Assembly (NCBI RefSeq): GCF_001440395.1
Contig: NZ_LLXZ01000194.1
Coordinates: 1-64,000, forward strand
Direction of reading: 5' to 3'
Length of the DNA stretch: 64,000 nt
Origin: Bradyrhizobium jicamae
GTDB taxonomy: Bacteria; Pseudomonadota; Alphaproteobacteria; Rhizobiales; Xanthobacteraceae
Position 1 is the first letter of the stretch, and every line of letters starts with the position of its first letter. The notes beneath the pieces were generated by a model. That model was given only the letters and a program-made list of their open reading frames with translations. It did no database searches and was not told the DNA's origin. Below, piece by piece: positions 28,196 to 36,406 of the stretch. The position numbers and the translations under genes were made by a program.

Positions 28196-31100
28196 ATGGC
28201 GTCCGGCAACAAACTGAACCCGATCCCGCATCCGCCGAAAAAACCCGTCGTCGGCAACATGCTGTCGCTGGACCCCAACGCGCCGGTGCAGCACCTGGTC
28301 AAGCTTTCCAAGGAGCTCGGGCCGATCTTCTGGCTCGACATGATGGGCGCGCCGCTCGTCATCGCCTCCGGCCACGACCTGATCGACGAGCTTTCCGACG
28401 AGAAGCGTTTTGACAAGACCGTGCGCGGCTCGCTGCGCCGCGTCCGCGCCGTCGGCGGCGACGGGCTCTTCACCGCAGATACGACCGAGCCGAACTGGAG
28501 CAAAGCGCATAACATCCTGCTGCAGCCATTCGGCAACCGCGCGATGCAGTCCTATCACCCGAGCATGGTCGACATCGCCGAGCAGCTCGTGAAAAAATGG
28601 GAGCGGCTCAACCCCGACGACGAAATCGACGTCGTGCAGGACATGACGGCGCTGACGCTCGACACCATTGGTCTCTGCGGTTTCGACTATCGCTTCAATT
28701 CGTTCTACCGCCGCGACTATCACCCGTTCGTGGAATCGCTGGTGCGCTCGCTCGAGACCATCATGATGACCCGCGGCCTGCCGCTGGAAAATCTCTGGAT
28801 GCAGAAGCGACGCAAGACGCTGGCCCAGGATGTCCACTTCATGAACAAGATGGTCGACGAGATCATCGCCGAGCGCCGCGGCAACGCGGAAGCCACTGAT
28901 GCCAAGAAGGACATGCTGGGCGCCATGATGACCGGCGTCGACCGTTCAACCGGCGAGCAACTCGACGACGTCAACATCCGCTACCAGATCAACACCTTCC
29001 TGATCGCGGGCCACGAGACCACCAGCGGCCTGTTGTCCTGCACGATTTACGCGTTGCTCAAGCATCCGGAAATCCTCAAGAAGGCCTATGAGGAAGTCGA
29101 CCGGGTGCTCGGCCCCGACATCGACGCAAAGCCGACCTATCAGCAGGTCACCCAGCTCACCTACATCACGCAGGTGTTGAAGGAAGCGCTGCGGATGTGG
29201 CCGCCGGCGCCGGCCTACGGCATCACGCCGCTGCAGGACGAGACCCTTGGCGGCGGCAAGTACAAGCTGAAGAAGAACACGTTCATCACCGTGCTGGTGA
29301 TGGCGCTGCACCGCGACCCCAGCGTCTGGGGCCCGAATCCCGATGTGTTCGATCCCGAGAATTTCAGCCGCGAGGCGGAGGCCAAACGTCCGATCAATGC
29401 GTGGAAGCCGTTCGGCAACGGCCAGCGCGCCTGTATCGGCCGTGGCTTTGCGATGCATGAGGCGGCGCTGGCGATCGGCATGATCCTGCAGCGCTTCAAG
29501 CTGATCGACCATCACCGCTACCAGATGCACCTCAAGGAAACGCTCACCGTCAAGCCGGATGGTTTCAAGATCAAGGTGCGGCCGCGCGCCGACAAGGACC
29601 GCGGCGCCTTCGCCGGCCGTGCTGCGGTAGCGGCGGCCGCCTCGAGCGCAGCGGTGCCGCAGGCACGAACCCGCCCGGGACATAACACGCCGCTGCTCGT
29701 GCTCTACGGCTCCAACCTCGGTACTGCAGAAGAACTGGCAACACGGGTTGCCGACCTCGCCGAGGTCAACGGCTTCTCGACCAGGCTCGGCGCGCTCGAC
29801 GATTACATCGGCAAGCTGCCGGAAGAGGGCGCGCTGATGGTCTTCTGCGCGTCCTACAACGGCGCGGCTCCTGATAACGCCACGCAGTTCGTTAAATGGC
29901 TGGACAGCGGCCTGCCGAAGGATGCGTTCGCCAAGGTGCGCTACGCCGTGTTCGGCTGCGGCAACAGCGACTGGGCCGCGACCTATCAGTCGGTGCCGCG
30001 GATCATCGACGAGCAGTTGGCGGCGCATGGCGCGCGCAGCCTCTATGGCCGCGGCGAGGGCGATGCCCGCAGCGATCTCGACGGCCAGTTCGAAAAATGG
30101 TTCGCGGCGGCAGCGCCCGCGGCGATGAAGGAATTGGGCGTCGATTCCAGTTTCGCGCGCAGCGCCGACGACGCGCCGCTCTACTCGATCGAGCCGGTGG
30201 CGCCTTCCGCCGTCAACACCATCGTGACCCAGGGCGGCGTCGCGCCGATGAAGGTGCTGGTCAATTCCGAGCTGCAGAACAAGGCCGGCGCCAATCCATC
30301 CGACCGCTCGACCCGGCATATCGAGGTGGAATTGCCGCCCGGCATCGCCTACCGCGTCGGCGACCATCTCAGCGTGGTGCCGCGCAACGATCCGGCGCTG
30401 GTGGATTCCGTTGCGCGCCGTTTCGGTTTCCTGCCGGCCGATCAGATCCGGCTGCAGGTCGCCGAGGGCCGCCGCGCGCAATTGCCGGTCGGCGATGCCG
30501 TCTCGGTCGGGCGTCTCTTGACCGAGTTCGTGGAGTTGCAGCAGATCGCGACCCGCAAGCAGATCCAGATCATGTCGGAACACACGCGCTGCCCCGTCAC
30601 CAAGCCGAAGCTGCTCGCCTATGTCGGTGACGATGCCGCGTCCACCGAGCTTTATCGCTCGGATGTCCTCGCCAAGCGCAAATCGGTGTTCGATCTGCTG
30701 GAGGAACATCCGGCCTGCGAATTGCCGTTCCACGCCTATCTCGAAATGCTGTCGCTGCTGGCGCCGCGCTATTACTCGATCTCATCCTCTCCCTCGCTCG
30801 ACTCGACGCGCTGCAGCGTCACCGTCGGCGTGGTGGAAGCGCCGGCGAGCTCGGGACGCGGTGTCTACAAGGGCGTCTGCTCCAATTATCTCTCCGGCCG
30901 TCGCGTCGGCGACAGCGTGCATGCGACCGTGCGCGAGACCAAGGCCGGCTTCCGTCTGCCCGACGATCCGTCGGTGCCTGTGATCATGATCGGCCCCGGT
31001 ACAGGGCTGGCGCCGTTCCGCGGCTTCCTGCAGGAGCGCGCGCATCGCAAGGCGCAGGGCGCCAATCTCGGCCCGGCGATGCTGTTCTTTGGCTGCCGTC

Positions 31101-31435
31101 ATCCCGAACAGGATTTCCTCTATGCGAATGATTTGAAGGCCTTCGCCGCCGACGGCATCACCGAGCTGCACACCGCCTTCTCGCGCGCCGACGGACCGAA
31201 GACCTATGTGCAGCATCAGGTGGCCGCACAGAAGGACCGCGTCTGGAACCTGATCGAGCAGGGCGCGATCGTCTATGTCTGTGGCGACGGCGGCAAGATG
31301 GAGCCTGACGTCAAGGCGGCGCTGGTTGCGATCTATCGCGAAAAGTCGGGTGCGGATGCCGATGCGGGTTCGCGCTGGATCGACGATCTCGGCACCAAGA
31401 ACCGCTACGTGCTGGACGTGTGGGCGGGCGGATAA
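28196..31435 (+). CDS. Self-sufficient cytochrome P450-reductase fusion (CYP102 type)
   Basis: A 1079-residue fusion like P450 BM3, hydroxylating or epoxidising fatty acids with NADPH. The heme domain has AGHETT (about 272-277) and the heme loop FGNGQRACIGRG with Cys413. A flavodoxin-like FMN domain starts near 500 (VLYGSNLGTAEELA). The FAD site RYYSISSSP is near 860, the NADPH site GPGTGLAPFRGF near 933, and the C-terminus DVWAGG is like BM3. ATG 28196 has GGAGAA nine bases upstream; an earlier in-frame start lies within the repeat. All catalytic modules look intact. Confidence 0.96.
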   Translation: MASGNKLNPIPHPPKKPVVGNMLSLDPNAPVQHLVKLSKELGPIFWLDMMGAPLVIASGHDLIDELSDEKRFDKTVRGSLRRVRAVGGDGLFTADTTEPNWSKAHNILLQPFGNRAMQSYHPSMVDIAEQLVKKWERLNPDDEIDVVQDMTALTLDTIGLCGFDYRFNSFYRRDYHPFVESLVRSLETIMMTRGLPLENLWMQKRRKTLAQDVHFMNKMVDEIIAERRGNAEATDAKKDMLGAMMTGVDRSTGEQLDDVNIRYQINTFLIAGHETTSGLLSCTIYALLKHPEILKKAYEEVDRVLGPDIDAKPTYQQVTQLTYITQVLKEALRMWPPAPAYGITPLQDETLGGGKYKLKKNTFITVLVMALHRDPSVWGPNPDVFDPENFSREAEAKRPINAWKPFGNGQRACIGRGFAMHEAALAIGMILQRFKLIDHHRYQMHLKETLTVKPDGFKIKVRPRADKDRGAFAGRAAVAAAASSAAVPQARTRPGHNTPLLVLYGSNLGTAEELATRVADLAEVNGFSTRLGALDDYIGKLPEEGALMVFCASYNGAAPDNATQFVKWLDSGLPKDAFAKVRYAVFGCGNSDWAATYQSVPRIIDEQLAAHGARSLYGRGEGDARSDLDGQFEKWFAAAAPAAMKELGVDSSFARSADDAPLYSIEPVAPSAVNTIVTQGGVAPMKVLVNSELQNKAGANPSDRSTRHIEVELPPGIAYRVGDHLSVVPRNDPALVDSVARRFGFLPADQIRLQVAEGRRAQLPVGDAVSVGRLLTEFVELQQIATRKQIQIMSEHTRCPVTKPKLLAYVGDDAASTELYRSDVLAKRKSVFDLLEEHPACELPFHAYLEMLSLLAPRYYSISSSPSLDSTRCSVTVGVVEAPASSGRGVYKGVCSNYLSGRRVGDSVHATVRETKAGFRLPDDPSVPVIMIGPGTGLAPFRGFLQERAHRKAQGANLGPAMLFFGCRHPEQDFLYANDLKAFAADGITELHTAFSRADGPKTYVQHQVAAQKDRVWNLIEQGAIVYVCGDGGKMEPDVKAALVAIYREKSGADADAGSRWIDDLGTKNRYVLDVWAGG

Positions 31436-31438
31436 ATT

Positions 31439-31529
31439 GTAGGGTGGGCAAAGCGAAGCGTGCCCGCCATCGCTTGCGCCAGACGGCAGAATGGTGGGCA
31501 CGGCGCTTGCGCGCCTTTGCCCACCCTAC
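31439..31529. repeat. Palindromic intergenic repeat, family B, copy 1
   Basis: Ends are the inverted pair GTAGGGTGGG/CCCACCCTAC, with inner GCAAAGCGAAGCGTGCCC matched by GGGCACGGCGCTTGCGCGCC. It lies 4 bp after the P450 fusion stop. Further copies are at 32248 (half) and 58346. Confidence 0.85.
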
Positions 31530-31568
31530 GGCTCTTCGCATGCCGCTGATCATGCTAAAAGCCCCCGC

Positions 31569-32243
31569 ATGATTCCCTGGGAAAAAATCGACACCGCCCG
31601 CATTCCCGGTACCGACGACGACCTCCGCCTGATGCGCCGCGGCAAGGAGTTCTCCATCAAGCTCGGCTCCAACGAGCTGATGAACAGCCGCCTCTCGGGC
31701 TCCGAGGAGGCGCTGGCAACCCTTGCGGCGAGGAAGATCGAGAAGGTCGCCGGCCCGCGCGTGCTTATCGGCGGATTGGGCATGGGCTTTACGTTGCGCG
31801 CCGCGCTTGCCGTGTTCGGAAGCAAGGCGCAGATCGTGCAGGCAGAGCTTGTTCCGGCGGTCGTCGCCTGGGCGCGGGGACCGATGGCGGAGATCTTTGG
31901 CGATAGTCTCGCCGATCCTCGCGTGAACATTCGCGAAGGCGATGTCGCCGAGATCATCCGATCGCATCGCGGCGCATTCGACGCCATTCTCCTCGATGTC
32001 GACAACGGCCCCGAAGGGCTCACCCGCAAGGCCAACGATGCGCTCTACGATTCAGTCGGGCTGAACGCGACGCGCGCGGCGCTGCGGCCGGGCGGCGTGC
32101 TGGCGGTGTGGTCTTCGGGGCCTAACGCGGCATTCGCAAAGCGCTTACGCAGCGCACGCTTCGACGTCAACGAAGTCAACATCCGCGCCACCGGCAAAGG
32201 CCGCGGCGTGCGTCACATCATCTGGATCGCGACGAAAAGTTAG
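31569..32243 (+). CDS. Spermidine-synthase-like methyltransferase-fold protein
   Basis: A 224-residue Rossmann-fold protein of the SpeE/MnmC-like superfamily. The nucleotide-binding loop is VLIGGLGMGFTLRAAL, an acidic residue follows in VQAELVPAVVAWARG, and the later ILLDVDNGP matches the DxxD region of polyamine synthases. The substrate could be an aminopropyl or methyl donor reaction; I cannot decide. ATG 31569 is chosen because the 26 codons upstream are repeat DNA. It faces a convergent hydrolase across a half-repeat. Confidence 0.78.
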   Translation: MIPWEKIDTARIPGTDDDLRLMRRGKEFSIKLGSNELMNSRLSGSEEALATLAARKIEKVAGPRVLIGGLGMGFTLRAALAVFGSKAQIVQAELVPAVVAWARGPMAEIFGDSLADPRVNIREGDVAEIIRSHRGAFDAILLDVDNGPEGLTRKANDALYDSVGLNATRAALRPGGVLAVWSSGPNAAFAKRLRSARFDVNEVNIRATGKGRGVRHIIWIATKS

Positions 32244-32247
32244 AAAG

Positions 32248-32278
32248 GTAGGGTGGGCAAAGCGCAGCGTGCCCACCA
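32248..32278. repeat. Family B repeat, half copy
   Basis: Only the left half of the family B element (GTAGGGTGGGCAAAGCG, then CAGCGTGCCCACCA) is present, itself able to pair as a small hairpin, between two convergent genes. It may work as a bidirectional terminator. Confidence 0.7.
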
Positions 32279-32293
32279 CTTCCACCGATTAAC

Positions 32294-33208
32294 CTACGCC
32301 GCCTTCGCCGCCGCGCCATGCGCGTGCTTGTCGATCGCATCGATGATCTGTGGCCACATCGGGATCGGCAGCGCATGACCCATGCCCTCGATCATCAGCA
32401 GCTTTGCGCCTGGTATCGATGCCGCCGTGTCCTTGCCGCCTTCGGGCCGCACCAGCGGATCGACGGTGCCGTGAATGACCAGCGTCGGTGTCTTCACCTG
32501 GGCGAGGCGCTCCTTGCGGCTGCCGGAGGCCAGCACCGCCCGCAATTGCCGGCCGACGCCGGCAGGGTTGAGGCCGCGTTCATAGGTGCGCGCGGCGCGC
32601 GCCGGATCGAGTGCCTCGTCTTCGGGGAAGGAGCCGACACGCAGCACTTTCCAGGTCTTGGCGAACCGCGCGAAGTATTCTTCCTTCGATGTCGGCGGCG
32701 GCGCCATCAGCACGGCGGCGGCCTCGCGCGTCGGCGCCGGGATCTTGGGATTGCCCGTGGTCGACATGATCGAGGTCAACGAGCGCACCCGCTGCGGGAA
32801 TGAGAGTGCAATCTCCTGTGCGATCATCCCGCCCATTGAGGCGCCGACGAGGTGCGCCGACTGGATGCCGAGCGCGTCCATCAGGCCGACGGTATCCTTG
32901 GCCATGTCGATCAATCTGTAGGTCGACGCCACCGGGATCTTCAGGAACCGCTGCTTCAGTAGTTCGAACGGCGTCAGCCGCTTGCCACCGGTGAGGTGCG
33001 AGGATTTGCCGATGTCGCGATTGTCGAAGCGGATGACGCGAAAGCCGCGCCCGGCGAGCTGGCGGCAGAAATCGTCATCCCAATGGATCATCTGGGCGCC
33101 GAGCCCCATGATCAGGAGCAGCGGTTCCGCGGCCGGATCGCCGAAGATCTCGTAGCAGATGTCGATGCCGTTGGCGTGGGCGATCTGTGGCGGCTGATGG
33201 GCAAGCAT
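32294..33208 (-). CDS. Alpha/beta hydrolase
   Basis: A 304-residue hydrolase with GLGAQMIHWDD near the oxyanion site, nucleophile elbow GASMGG (Ser near 114), HGTVDPLVRPEGG with the Asp, and EGMGHALP with the His. The opening IAHANGIDICYEIFGDP is typical of a large family annotated as alpha/beta hydrolases or 3-oxoadipate enol-lactonase-like proteins. It is divergent from the PHA operon across 161 bp. Substrate unknown. Confidence 0.83.
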   Translation of the reverse strand: MLAHQPPQIAHANGIDICYEIFGDPAAEPLLLIMGLGAQMIHWDDDFCRQLAGRGFRVIRFDNRDIGKSSHLTGGKRLTPFELLKQRFLKIPVASTYRLIDMAKDTVGLMDALGIQSAHLVGASMGGMIAQEIALSFPQRVRSLTSIMSTTGNPKIPAPTREAAAVLMAPPPTSKEEYFARFAKTWKVLRVGSFPEDEALDPARAARTYERGLNPAGVGRQLRAVLASGSRKERLAQVKTPTLVIHGTVDPLVRPEGGKDTAASIPGAKLLMIEGMGHALPIPMWPQIIDAIDKHAHGAAAKAA

Positions 33209-33369
33209 CGCGTGTGTCTTCCCTCAAGTGATACCGGAGTAACTATGGCACGGTTTCCCGCACCGCAGAAGGCTTGGCGGCGGTTGACCGGCCCGCCGCA
33301 ACGGTGTGGTATGGGCCAAATACAAGCGAAGCGTGGCAAGCGCTCGTAACCGTGAGGGAGAGGGCGCCT

Positions 33370-33750
33370 ATGGCCGACAAAGGCAACGATCCTGCCGTGA
33401 TCTGGCAGACCATGATCGGGGAGATGGAGAAGGGGTTCAACTCCTTTGCCAACCAGGCGATGACGTCGCCGGAGTTCTCCAAGGTAATGAACCAGGTCGG
33501 CGGCGCGACCGCAGGCGCGCAAAAACAGCTTGGCGAACTGATGGAGAAGTATCTCCTGGCGATGAACCTGCCGAGCCGGGCGCAGATGGTCGGCATGGCC
33601 GAGCGCATCCAGGCGATCGAAGGCCAGCTCAACGAGATCAAGGCGCTGCTGCAGCAGGTGCACCACAACTCGCTGGCGCCGGACAGCGGCTACGGCACGC
33701 CACGGCCGCCGCGCACCAAGCGTCCGCCATCGGAGGGAGAGCAAAAATGA
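33370..33750 (+). CDS. Short PhaE-like PHA synthase-associated protein
   Basis: A 126-residue, mostly helical protein: NSFANQAMTSPEFSKVMNQ, MEKYLLAMNLPSRAQMVGMAERI, a short coiled-coil (IEGQLNEIKALLQQ) and a basic Pro-rich tail. The middle region matches the C-terminal part of class III synthase subunit PhaE, but family members usually have over 300 residues. Its stop overlaps the phaC start (ATGA at 33747-33750). It probably binds and activates PhaC; the assignment rests on the motif and context. Confidence 0.72.
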   Translation: MADKGNDPAVIWQTMIGEMEKGFNSFANQAMTSPEFSKVMNQVGGATAGAQKQLGELMEKYLLAMNLPSRAQMVGMAERIQAIEGQLNEIKALLQQVHHNSLAPDSGYGTPRPPRTKRPPSEGEQK

Positions 33751-34829
33751 ACGCTCCCACCGGTCTCGATTTCGCCTCCATCTCGGAGCGGGTCCAGTCC
33801 GAGGTGCAGCGCGCGATCCAGCGCAGCATCAAGGGCGTCGAATATTTTTCCTCGTCCGGCCCCTCGCTCGGCTCGACGCCAAAGGACATCCTGGCCGTCC
33901 GCGGCACCATGAACCTCTATCACTACCGGCCGGTTGCGGATGAAATCTACCGCGTCCCGATCCTGATCGTGATGGCCACCACCAACCGCGGCTACATCCT
34001 CGACATGGTGCCCGGCCAGAGCTTCATCGAGTTTCTGCTGAAGCGCGGCTACGACGTCTACATGCTGGACTGGACCGCGCCGAAGCCGGAAGAGAAGAGC
34101 TTGCGGATGGAGGACTACGTCCTCGACTTCATTCCGGACTGCATCCGCCGCGTGCAGCAGGATTCCGGCGAAAAGGACGTCAGCATCATCGGCTATTGCT
34201 TCGGCGGCGTGCTGTCGCTTCTGTATGGCTCGATCTTCCACGACGGGCCGATGAAGAACCTGATCTGCTTCACCACGCCGATCGATTTCCGCGAAATGAA
34301 GCTGTTCTCGAACTTCTCCGACCGCCGCTATTTCGATGTCGACCGCCTGATCGACACCACCGGCAACATGCCGCCCGAACTGATCCTGCAGTCGTTCGAG
34401 ATGCTGCGGCCGGGCTCGCGCGTCGCGAGCCAGGTACAGCTCTGGGACAACATCTGGAACGACGAATACGTCAAGGCCTACCGGATGATGGATCGCTGGG
34501 GCACCGATACCTTGCCGCTGGCCGGCGAGTACTTTCGCGCCATCACCAAGGACCTGATGTGGGACAACAAGCTCTACAACGACACCATGACGGTTGGCGG
34601 GCGCGAGGCAAAGCTTGCGAACATCAAGGTGCCGATCCTGCATGCGGTCGCCGAGCACGATCACATCGTGCCCTATGACGCCGCCAAGCATCTGATCGCC
34701 AAGATCGGCTCATCGGACAAGGAAGAGGTGGTGCTGAAGGGCGGTCACGTCAGCGTCGTCGCCGGCGCCAACGCCATCAAGCGGCTGTGGCCGAAACTGG
34801 ATTCCTGGCTAGGTAAGAGATCAACATGA
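33747..34829 (+). CDS. phaC: Class III-type poly(3-hydroxyalkanoate) synthase PhaC
   Basis: A 360-residue polymerase, the size of class III PhaC (about 355) rather than class I (about 590). The lipase-like box GYCFGG carries the catalytic Cys151. VAEHDHIVP provides the Asp and KGGHVSVV the His. It joins 3-hydroxyacyl-CoA units into storage polyester at the granule surface. ATG 33747 overlaps the PhaE-like stop by 4 nt and its own stop overlaps the GNAT start by 4 nt, so three genes are translationally coupled. Confidence 0.93.
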   Translation: MNAPTGLDFASISERVQSEVQRAIQRSIKGVEYFSSSGPSLGSTPKDILAVRGTMNLYHYRPVADEIYRVPILIVMATTNRGYILDMVPGQSFIEFLLKRGYDVYMLDWTAPKPEEKSLRMEDYVLDFIPDCIRRVQQDSGEKDVSIIGYCFGGVLSLLYGSIFHDGPMKNLICFTTPIDFREMKLFSNFSDRRYFDVDRLIDTTGNMPPELILQSFEMLRPGSRVASQVQLWDNIWNDEYVKAYRMMDRWGTDTLPLAGEYFRAITKDLMWDNKLYNDTMTVGGREAKLANIKVPILHAVAEHDHIVPYDAAKHLIAKIGSSDKEEVVLKGGHVSVVAGANAIKRLWPKLDSWLGKRST

Positions 34830-35419
34830 GCGAGACACGTTCCTATCCGCGCCACGTCAAGACCGACGCGGGCGACATCGAATTTCGACTGATGGCGCGC
34901 GCCGATGAGCCGGCGGTGCTGGCGTTTGCGCAAAAACTTCCGACGCATGATCTGCTGTTCCTGCCGCGCAATATCAGCCAGCCCAAAGTGCTGTCGGCCT
35001 GGGTCAACGAGATCGAGCGCGGCGCTATCACGAGCCTGCTGGCGGTGAAGAACGGGACGGTGGTCGGTTGCGGCACGCTGGTGTGCGACCCGCATTCCTG
35101 GTCGCCCCATGTCGGCGGGATCAGGATGGTGGTGTCGCTTGATGTCCGCGGGCAGGGGGTCGGCCGGGCGCTCTCCCAGGAGACCTTCGCGCTGGCGCTT
35201 GGTGCCGGGCTGGAAAGGCTGACGGTGCAGATGACGGTCGACCAGCAGGCGGCGATCGCCCTGTTCGAGAGCCTCGGCTTCAAGGCCGAGGCCCTGCTGC
35301 GGGACCATGTTCGGGACATCGACGGCAAGAAGCACGACATCGTTGTGCTCGGGCACAACGTGGCGCAGGTTCGGGCACAGCTCGAGGCCTATGGGGTCCC
35401 CGGGGCGGTCCAGCACTAG
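34826..35419 (+). CDS. GNAT-family N-acetyltransferase
   Basis: A 197-residue acetyltransferase. GIRMVVSLDVRGQGVGRALSQE carries the acetyl-CoA pyrophosphate loop (RGQGVGRAL), followed by LTVQMTVDQQAAIALFESLGF, the usual motif B. The acceptor is unknown. The ATGA overlap with phaC makes it part of the PHA operon, raising the possibility that it modifies a PHA-related protein; this is inference. Confidence 0.82.
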   Translation: MSETRSYPRHVKTDAGDIEFRLMARADEPAVLAFAQKLPTHDLLFLPRNISQPKVLSAWVNEIERGAITSLLAVKNGTVVGCGTLVCDPHSWSPHVGGIRMVVSLDVRGQGVGRALSQETFALALGAGLERLTVQMTVDQQAAIALFESLGFKAEALLRDHVRDIDGKKHDIVVLGHNVAQVRAQLEAYGVPGAVQH

Positions 35420-35469
35420 CGGTGCCAGAGCCCGGACAAAAACTCGCAAAACAACCCCATGCAAAGTAG

Positions 35470-35487
35470 GCCGGGCGGGGGCCCGGC
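35470..35487. terminator. GC-rich hairpin after the PHA operon
   Basis: Perfect GCCGGGC-GGGG-GCCCGGC stem-loop 50 bp after the GNAT stop. It lacks a T run, so it may slow rather than terminate transcription. Confidence 0.35.
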
Positions 35488-35546
35488 ATTAGACCAAAGT
35501 GGAATTTTGCCGGTTCGCGCGGCAAAGCGCTCATTTGGCAGGCTCT

Positions 35547-35590
35547 TCACGATTTCGTGATATCGCGATGCAACATTGATGTTGCGTCGC
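35547..35590. promoter_or_regulatory. Tandem palindromes upstream of the phasin gene
   Basis: TCACGA-TT-TCGTGA (35547-35560) is followed by a long dyad at 35565-35590 with 12-bp arms and one mismatch around GCAACAT-TG-ATGTTGC. They sit 90-133 bp before the phasin ATG. A PhaR-type granule-sensing repressor is a reasonable candidate ligand because PhaR sites are TGC-rich, but this is unproven. Confidence 0.5.
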
Positions 35591-35679
35591 ACCATTAACT
35601 ATGGCACAACACTCGTGCCCCGGGCCAAACCGGACGGGGTGAGCCCCGTTGCTCAAACCTGAGGATGGAGAGACCCCCA

Positions 35680-36156
35680 ATGACCACCGAAACCAATTCC
35701 GTGCTGAACACCGTCAAGGAAGCCTTCGCCCCCGTCACCGAGGCGTTCACCAAGCTCCAGAACCTGGAAGTTCCGGAAGCCGCCCGTGAGTTCGTGAAGA
35801 AGCAGGCCGAGACCGCGAAGGTTCGCGCTGCCGACTTCCATGCCGGTTCCGAGAAGGTCACTGCTGCCGTCGAGACCGCCGTTGCCGGTTCGGTCGCCGA
35901 GGCCGCCAAGATCAGCCGCAACATCCAGCAGGCGCTGTACCAGGACGCGGAAGCGTTCTTCGCCGGCATCGACAAGCTCGCTTCGGCCAAGTCGCTGAGC
36001 GAAGCCGCCCAGATCCAGTCGGACCTGGTCCGTGCGCGTGGCGAAGTGCTCGTGTCGCGGGCGAAGGCCTCCACCGAGTATCTCGGCAAGCTCGTCGCCG
36101 ACGGTGCCAAGACCGCGCAGGACAATTTCTCCAAGGTCTATTCCAAGACCGCCTGA
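35680..36156 (+). CDS. Phasin family protein
   Basis: A 158-residue amphipathic helical protein that coats PHA granules. The phasin pattern is visible: VTEAFTKLQNLEVPEAAREFVKK early and EAFFAGIDKLASAKSLSEAAQIQ in the middle, ending in a helical Lys/Ala tail. ATG 35680 is preferred over a start five codons upstream. The upstream gap carries two palindromes and a terminator follows, so it is its own transcription unit next to phaC. Confidence 0.9.
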   Translation: MTTETNSVLNTVKEAFAPVTEAFTKLQNLEVPEAAREFVKKQAETAKVRAADFHAGSEKVTAAVETAVAGSVAEAAKISRNIQQALYQDAEAFFAGIDKLASAKSLSEAAQIQSDLVRARGEVLVSRAKASTEYLGKLVADGAKTAQDNFSKVYSKTA

Positions 36157-36185
36157 TCGCGATCCGCTGACAACTGTCCAATTCG

Positions 36186-36212
36186 AAGGCCCGCCTAGCG
36201 GGCCTTCTTTTT
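36186..36212 (+). terminator. Rho-independent terminator after the phasin gene
   Basis: AAGGCCCGC, CTA loop, GCGGGCCTT (9-bp perfect stem) followed by CTTTTT, 29 bp past the stop. Confidence 0.92.
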
Positions 36213-36249
36213 GTCGGGGGTCGGCATAGATCAATGCTGCATCCTCCTG

Positions 36250-36365
36250 CGTCATTGCCTGCGACAAACGCGAAGCGTTTGCGCAAGGGAGCGAAGCGAC
36301 GAAGCAATCCACCTCAGCTTTCCGCCCGCGGTGAGGTGGATTGCTTCGCTGCGCTCGCAATGACG
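36250..36365. repeat. Palindromic intergenic repeat, family C, copy 1
   Basis: Bounded by CGTCATTGC/GCAATGACG. The inner parts pair GGGAGCGAAGCGACGAAGCAATCC with GGATTGCTTCGCTGCGCTCGC, and an inner hairpin AAACGCGAAGCGTTT lies on the left arm. Other copies are at 53785 and 56110. Confidence 0.85.
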
Positions 36366-36406
36366 GAGTAGGCTGACGCAGGCGCGAATCTCCTTCGAAA
36401 GCCGTC

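Noticed and set aside
31491-31568. N-terminal extension of the spermidine-synthase-like protein
   Set aside because: These codons are part of the family B palindromic repeat, and ATG 31569 begins the conserved region.
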